DNA of 41,197 bases from an uncultured Oscillospiraceae bacterium (GCA_944386985.1 CALXDD010000025.1:1-41197), one strand, 5' to 3'. Numbered from the stretch's first letter, positions 7,956 through 16,960 are shown. The notes: generated by a model from the letters alone, not told the origin. Translations and numbers: made by a program.

Positions 7956-8989
7956 CGCTTTCCCCCCTGGGCCAGCTCCATAAGGAACAGCTTCAGCTCC
8001 GCCTCGCTGTCCACGCCGGTGACGCTCTTCATCCGGAGATCCAGCTCCCGACACCGCTCTACCGCGTCGGCGGCCCAGCCGGTGGACACCTTCCGGGCCG
8101 ACTCCAGCAGCAGCTTTGCCGGATAGTCCGACCGCATGCCCCACTGCTCCATGAGCCAGAACTTGTCCTTTCCGTTGTCGATGGCCAGGCGGGCGGTGTA
8201 GAGCTTCCTCAGCTCCTTTCCCAGCACCGCCAGCAGCATGATGGGGTCCTCCTGAAGCTTTAAAAGCGTCCCCATGATCTCCGCCGCCTGGTCGTAGTCC
8301 CGGCGGGAGATGGCGGCGGTCATGTCGAAGACCCGCGCCTCTAAAATGGGGGCCGCCACAGCGTCGATATCCGCCTTGGTGATGATGCTCCCCTTGGCGT
8401 AGGCCGACACCTTCTCAATCTCCGGAATAAGGCCGTTCATGAGGCTTCCGCAGGTGAAGATCAGGTGCTCCGCCGTCTGTGCGTCCAAAGATTTGCCGTT
8501 GGCCCGGAACCGCCGGGCGATCCAGTTGAGAAGATCGCTGCGGCTCTGGGTCTCAAATTTCACCACACTGACATAGGTGTCCATAGCCTTGCACAGGGCC
8601 TTCATGGTGCGGTTGGGCTTGTACTCCAGCTGGTCATAGACGAAAATCAGACAGCAGTAGTCGGGCAAGTCCTCGATGAGAGCGATGAATGCCTTCCGCT
8701 GGGCCTCCGGCAGTTTGAAGATGTCCAAATCCGTCACCTGAAGCACCGTCCGCTCCGCCATCATGGGCATGGCCTCCACCTGCTCAGCGAGGGTCTGGAT
8801 CTCCAGGCCCTTCCCCTCCAAACGGTGGTAGTTGAACTCCTCAAAGCCGGCGGGCACCAGCTCCTTCACCACCTGACTGAGGTAGTATTCCCGAAGATAG
8901 GTCTCCTCTCCCCAAAAGACATAGGCGGTTTTCAGCGTCCCCGCCGCCAGATCCTTTTTCAGCTGCCCGTAGGCCTTGTTCTCTGCCAT
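7952..8989 (-). CDS. holA: DNA polymerase III subunit delta
   Basis: The 345-residue clamp-loader subunit opens the beta sliding clamp and is a DnaX-type AAA+-like protein without ATPase activity. The N-terminus has the HolA pattern (YVFWGEETYLREYYLSQV), followed by the region that contacts the clamp and by the C-terminal collar domain (LGKELRKLYTARL). The length is normal. GAGGAG lies ahead of the ATG. It follows comEC by 17 bases and overlaps rnmV, and the comEC-holA order is common in Firmicutes. No rpsT gene follows, although that is frequent elsewhere. Confidence 0.92.
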   Translation of the reverse strand: MAENKAYGQLKKDLAAGTLKTAYVFWGEETYLREYYLSQVVKELVPAGFEEFNYHRLEGKGLEIQTLAEQVEAMPMMAERTVLQVTDLDIFKLPEAQRKAFIALIEDLPDYCCLIFVYDQLEYKPNRTMKALCKAMDTYVSVVKFETQSRSDLLNWIARRFRANGKSLDAQTAEHLIFTCGSLMNGLIPEIEKVSAYAKGSIITKADIDAVAAPILEARVFDMTAAISRRDYDQAAEIMGTLLKLQEDPIMLLAVLGKELRKLYTARLAIDNGKDKFWLMEQWGMRSDYPAKLLLESARKVSTGWAADAVERCRELDLRMKSVTGVDSEAELKLFLMELAQGGKR

Positions 8990-9006
8990 TGGTTATTCTC
9001 CTCGCT

Positions 9007-11238
9007 TTATCGTACCAGTATGGACAGATCCCCCTGAAGATCCGTCCGGTAAACCGTCATATCCCGGCGCACCAGGCGCTGGAGAGTCTCGTCGGTAGGA
9101 TGGCCGTAGCTGTTACGGCCCACACTGATGATCCCCACCTCCGGCGTCACCGCATCCAAAAACTCCTCCCCGGTGGAGGTACGGGAACCATGGTGTCCCA
9201 CCAGCAGCACCTCAATGTCGGGAAGCTCCGTCTCCGCCGCCAGCACCGCCTCGCTTTTGGCGCTCATGTCGCCGGTAATGAGCAGGTCGAACTCCCCCTT
9301 TGTGCAGAGGACAGACAGCCCCTCCTCGTTGCTGCTTCCGTCCCCCACCGGGGCGAAAATGGTAAGGGACGCTGTTCCGAGATCCTCCCGGCGCTCTCCA
9401 GTGACATATTGAAGCGCCGCGCCGTATTCCTCCGCCAAACCGGCCACCTGCCGGCTGGCCTCCCCGTCCTCCTCCCTGGGGAGAGGGACCAGAATCTCCT
9501 CCACCTCCATCCGGGCCAGAAGAACCTCCAGGCCGCTGATATGGTCGTAGTCGTAGTGGGTCAGAATCACCCGATCCAGGTGAAAATAGCCCCAGGTGTT
9601 CAGCGCGTCGGCAGCCTCGCTGCCGGGATCTATGTAGCTGTTGGCACTGCCGCAATCCACCAGCGCCGTCTCCCCGCCGCTGGCCAAAAAAGTACAGGCC
9701 CCTTGCCCCACGTCGATGGCCGCGGCCTGGAGAGCGATATTCCGCCGCCAGAGGATCGGCAGAAGCGCCACCACCACCAGGTTAAGGGCCGAGAGGGCGG
9801 CGGCCATGCCGTATTTTCTCTGGTCCTTCGGCGTCAGGCGGCAGTAGAGAAGGACGCACAGCAGGAAAATAAGCCACCAGACCAGGTAGGGGTTGTCAAA
9901 ATACAGGGCGTGGAAGGGGATTTTTGCCGCCAGGCGGCACACCCCCAGCACAAAGGCGCTGCCCGCCTCCCCCGCAAGGGAAATGATCTGCCCTAAAGGA
10001 TAGCACAGGGCTCCCGCCGCCACAGCCGCCAGTCCGGTGGTGAACACCAGAGTCACAGCCCACATGGTGAGCACGTTCACCAGAGGCGCAATGAGCACCA
10101 GAAAGTTGAAGTACGCCGCCGTCAGCGGTACTGTAAAGGTCATGGCCCCCAGGCTGGCCGCGGCGGTGGTCATGGCGCCCCGGAGGATACGGCTTCGCAC
10201 CTTGGGAAGCCTGCGGACCAGCCGGGGCGTCACCAGAATGAGCCCCGCCATAGCCGCAAAGGACAGCTGCAGTCCCGCTCCGGTGATGGACATGGGATTT
10301 TGGACGGTCAGAAGCAGCAGGGCAAAGGAAAGCGAAGTGATGGGATCGCTCTCCCGGCCAAGGAGAGGCCCCAGCAGCACCAAAACCAGCATCACCGTAG
10401 CCCGGACCATGGATGCGGGACAGCCCACCGCCAGGGTATAGACCACCAGGGCGGGAATGGCAATGGCGGCCAGAAGCCGCCGCCGGTGCCGTCCGGTGAG
10501 GGCGGCGATCAGGGCCAGGAGAAAGCCGCAGTGCATACCGGACACCGCCGTGGCGTGGTAGATCCCCGCCTCGCTGAGGTCACTGGCCTGTCCGTCGCTG
10601 AGGCCGGACCGGTCCCCGATGAGGATCGCCTTGAGAAATCCCGCGCTCTTTTCGCTGTAGAGAGCGTCCACCTGCCCGGCCAGCATACCGGCCAGACGCT
10701 GGGGGAAATACCGCCAGCTGCCGTTTTCCGCCGGCTGGACGGTCCAGTCCTCCCCGGGGTAGAGCATCAGTCCCACCCCCTTGGCGGTAAACACCGTCAC
10801 CGCCTCGCCGCCGATCACCGAGGCGTCGGCCACGGTCATCACCCCCGACACCCGGTCTCCGGGCCGGAGCTCCCGCAGCTCCTCCCCGCCGTAAAGCATG
10901 GCGGACATTCCCTCTGTCTCTGCTGGGACCCGCCAGCGGCGGGCGGCGGGATCGGCATAGTCGGTCACCACAGCGGTCACCTGCCGCTCTTCACCGACCA
11001 ACGCCGCCACCCGGCTTTGAAGATTTTGGGTATAGACACTGTTGTAGAGACAGGAAAGGGCCATGGCCGCCGTGAGCAGCAGGGCAGTCTTTCTCCGCCG
11101 TCCTCTCAGAAAGAGGCTGAAGAGAACCAGCAGTCCCGCACCCGCTGCCGCCAGAAGCATTTCGGAGGGGGACAGCAGATATTGGCACAGGGCACACCCC
11201 GCAGCGAAGGACAGGGAAACCATAGCCAGCTTCCGCAT
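9007..11238 (-). CDS. comEC: DNA internalization-related competence protein ComEC/Rec2
   Basis: The 743-residue polytopic membrane protein forms the channel through which single-stranded DNA enters during transformation. The N-terminus has several membrane segments and a DUF4131-like domain. The central Competence domain shows GDRSGLSDGQASDLSEAGI followed by HATAVSGMH. The C-terminus is a metallo-beta-lactamase domain with DVGQGA, LTHYDYDHISG (the ComEC form HxDxDH) and GHHGS. All metal-binding positions I can see are present, so a nuclease role is possible. No comEA or pilin genes are in the window, so competence cannot be inferred from this gene alone. Confidence 0.93.
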   Translation of the reverse strand: MRKLAMVSLSFAAGCALCQYLLSPSEMLLAAAGAGLLVLFSLFLRGRRRKTALLLTAAMALSCLYNSVYTQNLQSRVAALVGEERQVTAVVTDYADPAARRWRVPAETEGMSAMLYGGEELRELRPGDRVSGVMTVADASVIGGEAVTVFTAKGVGLMLYPGEDWTVQPAENGSWRYFPQRLAGMLAGQVDALYSEKSAGFLKAILIGDRSGLSDGQASDLSEAGIYHATAVSGMHCGFLLALIAALTGRHRRRLLAAIAIPALVVYTLAVGCPASMVRATVMLVLVLLGPLLGRESDPITSLSFALLLLTVQNPMSITGAGLQLSFAAMAGLILVTPRLVRRLPKVRSRILRGAMTTAAASLGAMTFTVPLTAAYFNFLVLIAPLVNVLTMWAVTLVFTTGLAAVAAGALCYPLGQIISLAGEAGSAFVLGVCRLAAKIPFHALYFDNPYLVWWLIFLLCVLLYCRLTPKDQRKYGMAAALSALNLVVVALLPILWRRNIALQAAAIDVGQGACTFLASGGETALVDCGSANSYIDPGSEAADALNTWGYFHLDRVILTHYDYDHISGLEVLLARMEVEEILVPLPREEDGEASRQVAGLAEEYGAALQYVTGERREDLGTASLTIFAPVGDGSSNEEGLSVLCTKGEFDLLITGDMSAKSEAVLAAETELPDIEVLLVGHHGSRTSTGEEFLDAVTPEVGIISVGRNSYGHPTDETLQRLVRRDMTVYRTDLQGDLSILVR

Positions 11239-11276
11239 CTCCGCTCTCTCCCCTCTCCGGCGATTGATTTTGTCTT

Positions 11277-11306
11277 ATCATATCACACCGGCAGCGGCGT
11301 TGACAA
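11277..11306 (-). promoter_or_regulatory. Promoter of the comEC-holA-rnmV operon
   Basis: On the minus strand TTGTCA (11301-11306) and TATGAT (11277-11282) are separated by 18 bp. They lie 39 bases before the comEC start codon. The spacing is slightly long but acceptable. Confidence 0.55.
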
Positions 11307-11345
11307 TCCGGCAGCAGGATTTTCCTCTTCAAAGCAGGCGGACAA

Positions 11346-11374
11346 TTTACAAATCTGCCTGTCTGTAGTATGAT
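11346..11374 (+). promoter_or_regulatory. Promoter of the ribokinase-like gene
   Basis: TTTACA (11346-11351) and TATGAT (11369-11374) are separated by 17 bp on the plus strand. They lie about 54 bases before the start codon and point away from the comEC promoter. Confidence 0.65.
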
Positions 11375-11427
11375 AAAAAACGCAGAAAAATCTACACCAT
11401 TTTCAGCTGGACAGGAGGATTTTGTTC

Positions 11428-12303
11428 ATGAAAGTTCTCAATTACGGTTCTTTGAACATCGACCTGGTCTACCGTCTGGATCACCTGGTCCTCCCCGGCG
11501 AGACCCAGGCGGCGGAGCGGTTCGACCGCTTCTGCGGCGGCAAGGGCCTCAACCAATCCATCGCCCTGGCCAGGGCCGGGGCCAAAACCCTCCACGCCGG
11601 AAAGATCGGCCCGGACGGAGAGATGCTACTCAGCGCCCTGCGGGAAGCCGGGGTAGACGTGTCCCCAGTGACGGTAGGCCAGGAGCCCTCCGGCCACGCT
11701 GTCATTCAGGTGGAGCGGTCCGGTCAGAATGCCATCATCATCTACGCCGGGGCCAACGGCTGCATCTCTGAGAAGGAGATTGACGCCGCCCTCTCCCGGA
11801 TGGAGAAGGGAGATTGGCTCTTGCTGCAAAACGAGATCAACAGCATCCCCGCCATCATCCGTAAGGCCAAGGCCCGCGGGCTGAGGATCGCCTTCAACCC
11901 CGCCCCTATGGATGAGGGCGTGAAGACCTATCCCCTGGATCTCATCGATCTCTTTGTGGTCAATGAGACCGAGGCCGCCGCCCTCACCGGGCTTGCGGAG
12001 GAGGAAGATGCCCTGACGGCCATGGAGCAAACCTACCCCAGCGCCATCCATGTGGTGACGCTTGGCTCCCGCGGCTCCCTCTGCAGCGCCGGAGGGCAGC
12101 GGTACGCTGTGGAGGCCAAAAAAGTGCAGGCGGTGGACACCACCGCCGCCGGGGATACCTACATCGGTTATTTTCTGGCCCTTCTCATGGAGGGGAAGAG
12201 CGTAGACGTCTGCATGGAGATGGCCACCCGGGCCTCCGCCATCGCCGTGTCACGAATGGGGGCCGCCCCCTCCATCCCCCTGCGCTCCGAAGCGGAGGCA
12301 TAA
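11428..12303 (+). CDS. Ribokinase-like carbohydrate kinase (PfkB family)
   Basis: The 291-residue protein of the PfkB sugar-kinase family should phosphorylate a sugar or nucleoside with ATP. The N-terminus shows NYGSLNIDLVY and the substrate-loop motif CGGKGLNQSIALARAGA, both typical of ribokinase. The C-terminal signature reads DTTAAGDTYIGYF (residues 237-249), with the catalytic Asp at 243; ribokinases usually have DTTGAGD, so one Gly is Ala. ATG at 11428 has AGGAGG 9 bases upstream; the TTG at 11422 is too close. No sugar transporter lies beside it, so the substrate is unknown and ribose is only the default guess. Confidence 0.88.
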   Translation: MKVLNYGSLNIDLVYRLDHLVLPGETQAAERFDRFCGGKGLNQSIALARAGAKTLHAGKIGPDGEMLLSALREAGVDVSPVTVGQEPSGHAVIQVERSGQNAIIIYAGANGCISEKEIDAALSRMEKGDWLLLQNEINSIPAIIRKAKARGLRIAFNPAPMDEGVKTYPLDLIDLFVVNETEAAALTGLAEEEDALTAMEQTYPSAIHVVTLGSRGSLCSAGGQRYAVEAKKVQAVDTTAAGDTYIGYFLALLMEGKSVDVCMEMATRASAIAVSRMGAAPSIPLRSEAEA

Positions 12304-12391
12304 CCCGCGCTCACTGATAAAAAGAATCCGACTTTAGGAAAAGATCCGCAAGCCTGTGCTTGTGGTAATCCATAGACATAACGCCCCACAT

Positions 12392-13351
12392 TCAAAGCGA
12401 CATCTCTTTTCTTCTTTGATTGCGGCTCAAAATGACCACCCAAGCCGCCACATAGACCAGCACATAACTCCCCGACAGGGCCAGAATCCGGATATATTTC
12501 TGCCGCAGGCTGCTGGTGTAACCCTCGGCAGTCTGTCCGGCCTCCACAGTAATGTAGGCATTGTCTGCCGGGATGGACAGCACCCGGCGCTCCACCGGAC
12601 CGCGGTCATACACCTGCTCCGCCAGCTCCCGGACAGAGCCGCCCTCCACCTGCCAGCGGTAACCTGTTCCGTCTGTGGTCTGATAATAGACCATATAAAC
12701 GGTCCGGGTGGGATTGCTGCGCTGCGCCCGGCCGGTTGCGTTGTTTTTGACCTGAACCGGCAGAATGTCATAGGGAATGAAGGTATGTACGCCGCTGTCC
12801 TCATAATCGGCGGCTGGGCGGATGGACGCAAAGCCTCTGACGCCCACATAAAGGCCGCTTGCCGCAAGGATCAGCAGAAGAAGGCCGCCCGCAAAGATCA
12901 CCTTCTTTGCTGTTCCCCCTCGTACACCTGCTCGCTTAGGGCAGGACGCATCGGGGGCCTCTATCCCGTCAGAGAGAGCAGCCCGGCCCTTCAGTCCCTT
13001 CATACAGAGAAAACCAAGACCCACGACCGCCCATACCACAGCAAAAACACCGGCCAGCGGCCCGATCAGAAACAAAATCATTCCATTTGTTAAAAGTGTG
13101 GGGAACCAGGCCAGAAGAATGATCAAACTGCATAGGCCGCCGATCAAATTCATGCTCAGCCATAAGCACCAGCGGTTCAAATGCAGGCAGCGGGCAAAAA
13201 TGTTGCCCGCGACAACGAAATACATCGCTGTCATCACAGGGAACCCGAACAAAAACCAGCGTATCTGATCCCCCATGAAAACACGGAACATCAGTAAAAA
13301 TGTGCCGATGTACAACAAGACCGACACAAGGACCGCAGCCGCTTTTTTCAT
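12392..13351 (-). CDS. Hypothetical multi-pass membrane protein
   Basis: A 319-residue protein that I do not recognise. It has about six hydrophobic segments: four in the first 120 residues, one near residues 149-172, and one near the C-terminus (about 291-311). Between the last two lies a ~115-residue hydrophilic region, probably outside the cell, with conserved-looking aromatic residues (VYMVYYQTTDGTGYRWQ). The start is supported by GGGAGG. It stands alone between a convergent ribokinase-like gene and the AT-rich patch. Lower GC at its 5' end suggests it may be accessory. Confidence 0.7.
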   Translation of the reverse strand: MKKAAAVLVSVLLYIGTFLLMFRVFMGDQIRWFLFGFPVMTAMYFVVAGNIFARCLHLNRWCLWLSMNLIGGLCSLIILLAWFPTLLTNGMILFLIGPLAGVFAVVWAVVGLGFLCMKGLKGRAALSDGIEAPDASCPKRAGVRGGTAKKVIFAGGLLLLILAASGLYVGVRGFASIRPAADYEDSGVHTFIPYDILPVQVKNNATGRAQRSNPTRTVYMVYYQTTDGTGYRWQVEGGSVRELAEQVYDRGPVERRVLSIPADNAYITVEAGQTAEGYTSSLRQKYIRILALSGSYVLVYVAAWVVILSRNQRRKEMSL

Positions 13352-13723
13352 AGTGTTGCCTCCCTTAGCTTGATTCTTTAAAAATTCTTGGATAGATTTT
13401 CCGCTTCGATTTTCCGTTCTGTCTCCTGTCCTATGCTGGACTCTGGATAAAACGCCGGATGTGCGCTGTCACCCGTACGGTTAAATCACAAAAGCAGTAC
13501 CGTGATGCATCCATGATCTGGGATGCCTGCTCAACTTAAAATTAGCTATAGTGGTTTTTGGATTTTCCATCCCGCTTTTATAAGTTGTGTACTGTATTGA
13601 TAAATCAGAAACTATCTCCTTCAAGTACGAGCGTGTGAAATTTCATTTATAGTTGCACCTGAATCAATCCATACTACTTCCTATTCACCGCCATTCCGTT
13701 GCCGATCAACAGGGAGTTTCATA
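13352..13723. other. AT-rich intergenic region without a recognisable gene
   Basis: These 372 bases are clearly richer in A+T than the flanking housekeeping genes. I see no open frame with a ribosome site, no RNA family and no convincing promoter. A weak hairpin (GCATCC/GGATGC near 13508-13527) is the only structure. It probably belongs to the same acquired patch as the next gene. Confidence 0.5.
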
Positions 13724-14296
13724 TTATTTCAGGCTTTTCCAAAATGTTCTTTGGTAGCCATAGCATTCCACAAAAAGCTTTCTCCCCACATACTGATAAA
13801 ATGAATCGCCGTAATATTCCCCCCAGTAGCTTGCCATTCTATCATAGCTGCGTACGAACGAAGATACATTCAATTTGCAGAAATCTTTTATTTTTTGGCA
13901 ATCTCTTTTTTTCAAGCAAGAATAAATCAGATCCAATATTTCAACCACATATTCATCTGAGAGCTTCACAATATACGGGAAAAGCCACTCCGGATAATCA
14001 ATATCCAATATTTTTTGTATCTGCTTTTCTCTGACATATCCATTTGCACTTCTTGACAGGAAAGCGTGAAATATCATTTTCTGTGTGGGAGAAAATCCCG
14101 AAGGCACTTCCATTTTTTCAATGCCATAAACCCTATATGGGAACTCAATTGTTTCTCCATCCAACAGTTTGTAAGCACAGAATGAACCGTCTGCATAAAC
14201 TCCTTCAGGAAGGCTGCGGGCAACAGCAAGCGTATCCTGTGAAAAGCTTTGAGGAAAGGATCGTCTAAGTATTTCAATGCTGAAGTTCTCTTTCAT
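13724..14296 (-). CDS. Hypothetical protein in an AT-rich patch
   Basis: A 190-residue protein of unknown function with A+T-rich codons, unlike its neighbours, which suggests horizontal transfer. No signal peptide or membrane segment is visible. The middle part (SPTQKMIFHAFLSRSANGYVREKQ, then a segment ending LSDEYVVEILDLIYSCL) looks like a conserved alpha-helical core of a small-protein family I have seen only as hypothetical. The ATG at 14296 is chosen because AAGGGG lies about 9 bases upstream and it opens a plausible N-terminus; an in-frame start at 14338 is possible. Nearby are remnants of a recombinase and perhaps of a replication protein. Confidence 0.65.
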   Translation of the reverse strand: MKENFSIEILRRSFPQSFSQDTLAVARSLPEGVYADGSFCAYKLLDGETIEFPYRVYGIEKMEVPSGFSPTQKMIFHAFLSRSANGYVREKQIQKILDIDYPEWLFPYIVKLSDEYVVEILDLIYSCLKKRDCQKIKDFCKLNVSSFVRSYDRMASYWGEYYGDSFYQYVGRKLFVECYGYQRTFWKSLK

Positions 14297-14422
14297 TAGA
14301 AATTTTCCCCTTCCCAGCGGTATTATGTTCTCCCGCAAACTTCCGCGCCGCCTCCCGACATGTTTCTCTGTCTGGCGGCACTGACTCTTTCCATCCCATT
14401 ATAGTAGTTCTTGAGATTTTCT

Positions 14423-14530
14423 TCAATCCTGCCCCTTGGGAACGAGCATATAGAGCCTCTTCGGCTCTCCAAAGCCCCGGCGCGCCCGCAGGATCAGCCC
14501 GATGGTGCTCCACCGCACCCATACCATGAG
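14423..14530 (-). pseudogene. Possible fragment of a plasmid replication-initiator protein
   Basis: A short minus-strand frame ending in TGA at 14423 reads STIGLILRARRGFGEPKRLY followed by a few residues. The 'GLI-x-R-x-RRG-x-G-x-P-x-R-x-Y' pattern is like the end of the winged-helix domain of RepA_N-type initiators. Only about 30 codons remain and the match is weak, so this is a suggestion only. Confidence 0.3.
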
Positions 14531-14551
14531 CCGGTCCTACCACCACTTCAC

Positions 14552-14704
14552 CTGTTAAAGCTGTTCATCCGGAAGATCGTGGTCCACGAAACGGACACGA
14601 AGCGGAGTAAGCACGTCCAGCAGATGGTGGAAATCCTCTGCAACGACATTGGGTATGTGGAACTCACCCAGCCGGAAGGTCAGTCACCCCCCGAGAGGGC
14701 GTAA
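14552..14704 (+). pseudogene. C-terminal remnant of a large serine recombinase
   Basis: About 50 codons in the plus frame read LLKLFIRKIVVHETDTKR, then QQMVEILCNDIGYVEL, ending at TAA 14702-14704. This matches the C-terminal DUF4368-type tail of Clostridial large serine recombinases. The catalytic and DNA-binding parts are missing, so the gene is dead. It supports the view that 13.4-14.8 kb is the scar of an integrated element. Confidence 0.6.
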
Positions 14705-14715
14705 GGCAAAAAGAG

Positions 14716-14751
14716 CCCCGGCAGATACTACCGAAGCAATATCTGCCGGGG
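14716..14751 (+). terminator. Hairpin after the recombinase remnant
   Basis: A perfect 12-bp stem (14716-14727 with 14740-14751) starts 12 bases after the recombinase stop codon. It lacks a clear U-tract. A second, weaker hairpin (14774-14800) is followed by TTTTTT. Together they probably formed the end of the former element's transcript. Confidence 0.5.
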
Positions 14752-14815
14752 ACTCAGGTACCTATAAAGTTACCCTGCCAGGGGGCACCCGAGGAGCAGG
14801 TTTTTTCACGATGCT

Positions 14816-15370
14816 CTAAAATCCGCCGTCCAGCAGCGGGTAAAGAACACCGCCCAGCACGCCGCATCCCAGCATCACCAAAATGGGGTCCGGCTTCCAG
14901 CGGCGCAGCACCAAAAAGCCCGCCAGGAACATCAGGCCGCCCAGCCAGTTGAAGCTGCCCTCCCCCAGCAGTGCCAGGGAGAGAATGGACAGTCCGGCGG
15001 AGGCGATGAGGGCCACAATAGCCGGCCGCAGTCCCGACAGGGTTCCCTGAATATAAGAGAGATTTTTATAGCGAAAATAGAGCCAGGCCAGCAGGGACAC
15101 GATGATGCAGGAGGGCAGAATACAGCCGAAGGTAGCCACCAGCGCCCCCAATGTGCCGCCGATGCGGGTACCCACAAAGGTGGAGGCGTTGACGGCAATA
15201 GGTCCCGGGGTCATCTCCGAGATGGTGATGAGATCCGTGAACTCCGCCATGGTGAGCCAGCCGTGGCGGTCCACCACCTGGGCCTGGATGAGAGGCATGG
15301 CCGCCATGCCGCCGCCGAAGCTGAAAAGGCCGATCTGAAAAAAGCTGAGAAACAAATCGAGATAATTCAT
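14816..15370 (-). CDS. Chromate-transporter-family protein, second half
   Basis: A 184-residue membrane protein of the short-chain ChrA type, with about five or six membrane segments. The family signature is near the N-terminus: FSFGGGMAAMPLIQ, then ISEMTPGPIAVNASTFVG. Short-chain ChrA proteins occur as adjacent pairs whose two products together correspond to one full-length transporter. The ATG overlaps the stop codon of the partner gene as ATGA (15367-15370), so the two are probably translationally coupled. The substrate could be chromate or another oxyanion; the sequence does not decide. Confidence 0.88.
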   Translation of the reverse strand: MNYLDLFLSFFQIGLFSFGGGMAAMPLIQAQVVDRHGWLTMAEFTDLITISEMTPGPIAVNASTFVGTRIGGTLGALVATFGCILPSCIIVSLLAWLYFRYKNLSYIQGTLSGLRPAIVALIASAGLSILSLALLGEGSFNWLGGLMFLAGFLVLRRWKPDPILVMLGCGVLGGVLYPLLDGGF

Positions 15371-15933
15371 GCTCTCCCCTCCTTGTGATGCAGATACCAG
15401 GTACGGCCCACCCCGAAAATGGCGCAGGCCAGAATGATCCAGAGTACGTTCACCGAGAAGAACCAGGAGGCGGCAAAAGCGGCCACCATCACCACAAGGC
15501 CCAGCACCTGGGTCTCCTTATAGACCGTGCCGCAGAGATTCACCGTCACGTCGGCAATCACCGCCGCCACGCCGGACTGCATGCCCCGCAGCACCGCCGC
15601 CACGATCCGGTTATCCCGGAAGGCGGTGTAGCACAGGGAGATCACCGAGATGATCACAAAAGGGGGCAGGATGGTGCCGATAATGGCGATGATGGTGCCC
15701 GGAAGTCCCGCCACCTTGTAGCCCACCAGAATGGCTGCGTTCACCGCCACCGCCCCCGGCGAGGACTGGGCGATAGCCGCCAGGTTCAGCATTTCCTTCT
15801 CCTCAATCCACCCCAGCTCATCAGAAAACTTCTTCTTCAAAAGGGAGATGATCACATAGCCCCCGCCAAAGGTGAAGGTGCTGATGGTCAGCGTGGAGAG
15901 GAACAGCGTCCAGTATTTGTTCTTATGTCCCAT
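15367..15933 (-). CDS. Chromate-transporter-family protein, first half
   Basis: A 188-residue membrane protein, partner of the gene at 14816-15370. Its N-terminus repeats the signature with changes: FTFGGGYVIISLLKKKF, then IAQSSPGAVAVNAAILVG. The two proteins share the same fold order, as expected of an ancient duplication with opposite membrane orientation. The ATG at 15933 is chosen because GGAGGG lies 5 bases upstream; ATGs at 15945 and 15984 lack a site. The LysR regulator at 16073 is divergent, with 139 bases between them. Confidence 0.88.
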   Translation of the reverse strand: MGHKNKYWTLFLSTLTISTFTFGGGYVIISLLKKKFSDELGWIEEKEMLNLAAIAQSSPGAVAVNAAILVGYKVAGLPGTIIAIIGTILPPFVIISVISLCYTAFRDNRIVAAVLRGMQSGVAAVIADVTVNLCGTVYKETQVLGLVVMVAAFAASWFFSVNVLWIILACAIFGVGRTWYLHHKEGRA

Positions 15934-16001
15934 GGTTCCCTCCATCTGTTCTGCCGCCGGACACTTCCCGGCGTTTTCTCTCACACAGGTGAGTATACCA
16001 C

Positions 16002-16030
16002 TTGTTTCCTCCTCTGTAAAATACTATAAT
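16002..16030 (+). promoter_or_regulatory. Promoter of the LysR-type regulator
   Basis: TTGTTT (16002-16007) and a perfect TATAAT (16025-16030) are separated by 17 bp. The segment from 16015 to 16060 is very AT-rich and is the likely site for LysR binding and for the divergent chromate-type promoter. I could not fix one T-N11-A site. Confidence 0.55.
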
Positions 16031-16072
16031 ATAATTGATTTTATAAAGAAATCACTATAAGGAGGAACCCCT

Positions 16073-16960
16073 ATGACCCTGCGCCATCTGAAGATCTTCC
16101 TGGCCATTTACGAGACCGGCAGCACCACCGCCGCCTCCCAGGCGCTCCATGTAGCCCAGCCCACGGTGAGCATTGCCCTCCGGGAGCTGGAGGAGCACTA
16201 CGGCGTGCCCATGTTTGAGCGGTACGCCAAGCGGCTGCGGGTAACGGAGGCGGGGCGGCAGCTGTACCCCTACGCCAAGCATCTCACCTCCCTTTTTGAC
16301 GAGACGGAGGATGTGATGCGCAGCATGGGCACAGCGGGGACCCTCCGCATCGGCACCAGCATCACCATCGGCACCTGTTTTGTCCCCCGACTGGTGCGGG
16401 ACTTTCGCGCTCTCTACCCCCGGATGACCATCCGGGTCACCACTGAGAACACAGACACCATCACCCGCCTGCTCCTCACCAATGAGGTGGATGTGGGGCT
16501 GGTGGAGGGATCGGTCCGCAGCCCCTTTCTGGTGGTGGAACCCTACCGCCGGGACCATCTCACACTGGTATGCCCTCCGGACCACCCCTTTGCCATCGCC
16601 GGAAAAGCCTCCCCACAGGATCTGGCGGCAGAACCGCTTCTGCTGCGGGAGCGGGGCAGCGCTGTCCGGGAGACCTTCGACTCCTTCATGGCTGCCCACG
16701 GTCTCGCGCCGGAACCCGCCTGGCAGAGCGTCAGCACCCAGGCCATCCTCCAGGCCGTCCGGGCAGGACTGGGGGTATCGGTGCTGCCCCGGCCTCTTGT
16801 GAAGGATCTGGTAGACCGGGGCGAGCTGGCTGCCGTGCCGGTGGAGGGCACAGATTTCGCCCGGGATTTCAGCATCGTCTACCACAAAAACAAGTTCCTC
16901 TCCCCCGCCTTCCACGCCTTTACCCATCTGTGCCGGGAGAGCGGAAAAGAAAAGGATTGA
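16073..16960 (+). CDS. LysR family transcriptional regulator
   Basis: A 295-residue LTTR. Residues 1-60 form the winged helix-turn-helix (LKIFLAIYETGSTTAASQAL, then VAQPTVSIALRELEE). The rest is the two-lobed effector domain starting at GTLRIGTSITIG, of the CysL/CbbR type. AAGGAGG precedes the ATG. It is divergent from the paired chromate-type genes, the usual layout for an LTTR and its target, so it probably controls them and itself in response to a small anion or metabolite. The effector is not known. Confidence 0.9.
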   Translation: MTLRHLKIFLAIYETGSTTAASQALHVAQPTVSIALRELEEHYGVPMFERYAKRLRVTEAGRQLYPYAKHLTSLFDETEDVMRSMGTAGTLRIGTSITIGTCFVPRLVRDFRALYPRMTIRVTTENTDTITRLLLTNEVDVGLVEGSVRSPFLVVEPYRRDHLTLVCPPDHPFAIAGKASPQDLAAEPLLLRERGSAVRETFDSFMAAHGLAPEPAWQSVSTQAILQAVRAGLGVSVLPRPLVKDLVDRGELAAVPVEGTDFARDFSIVYHKNKFLSPAFHAFTHLCRESGKEKD

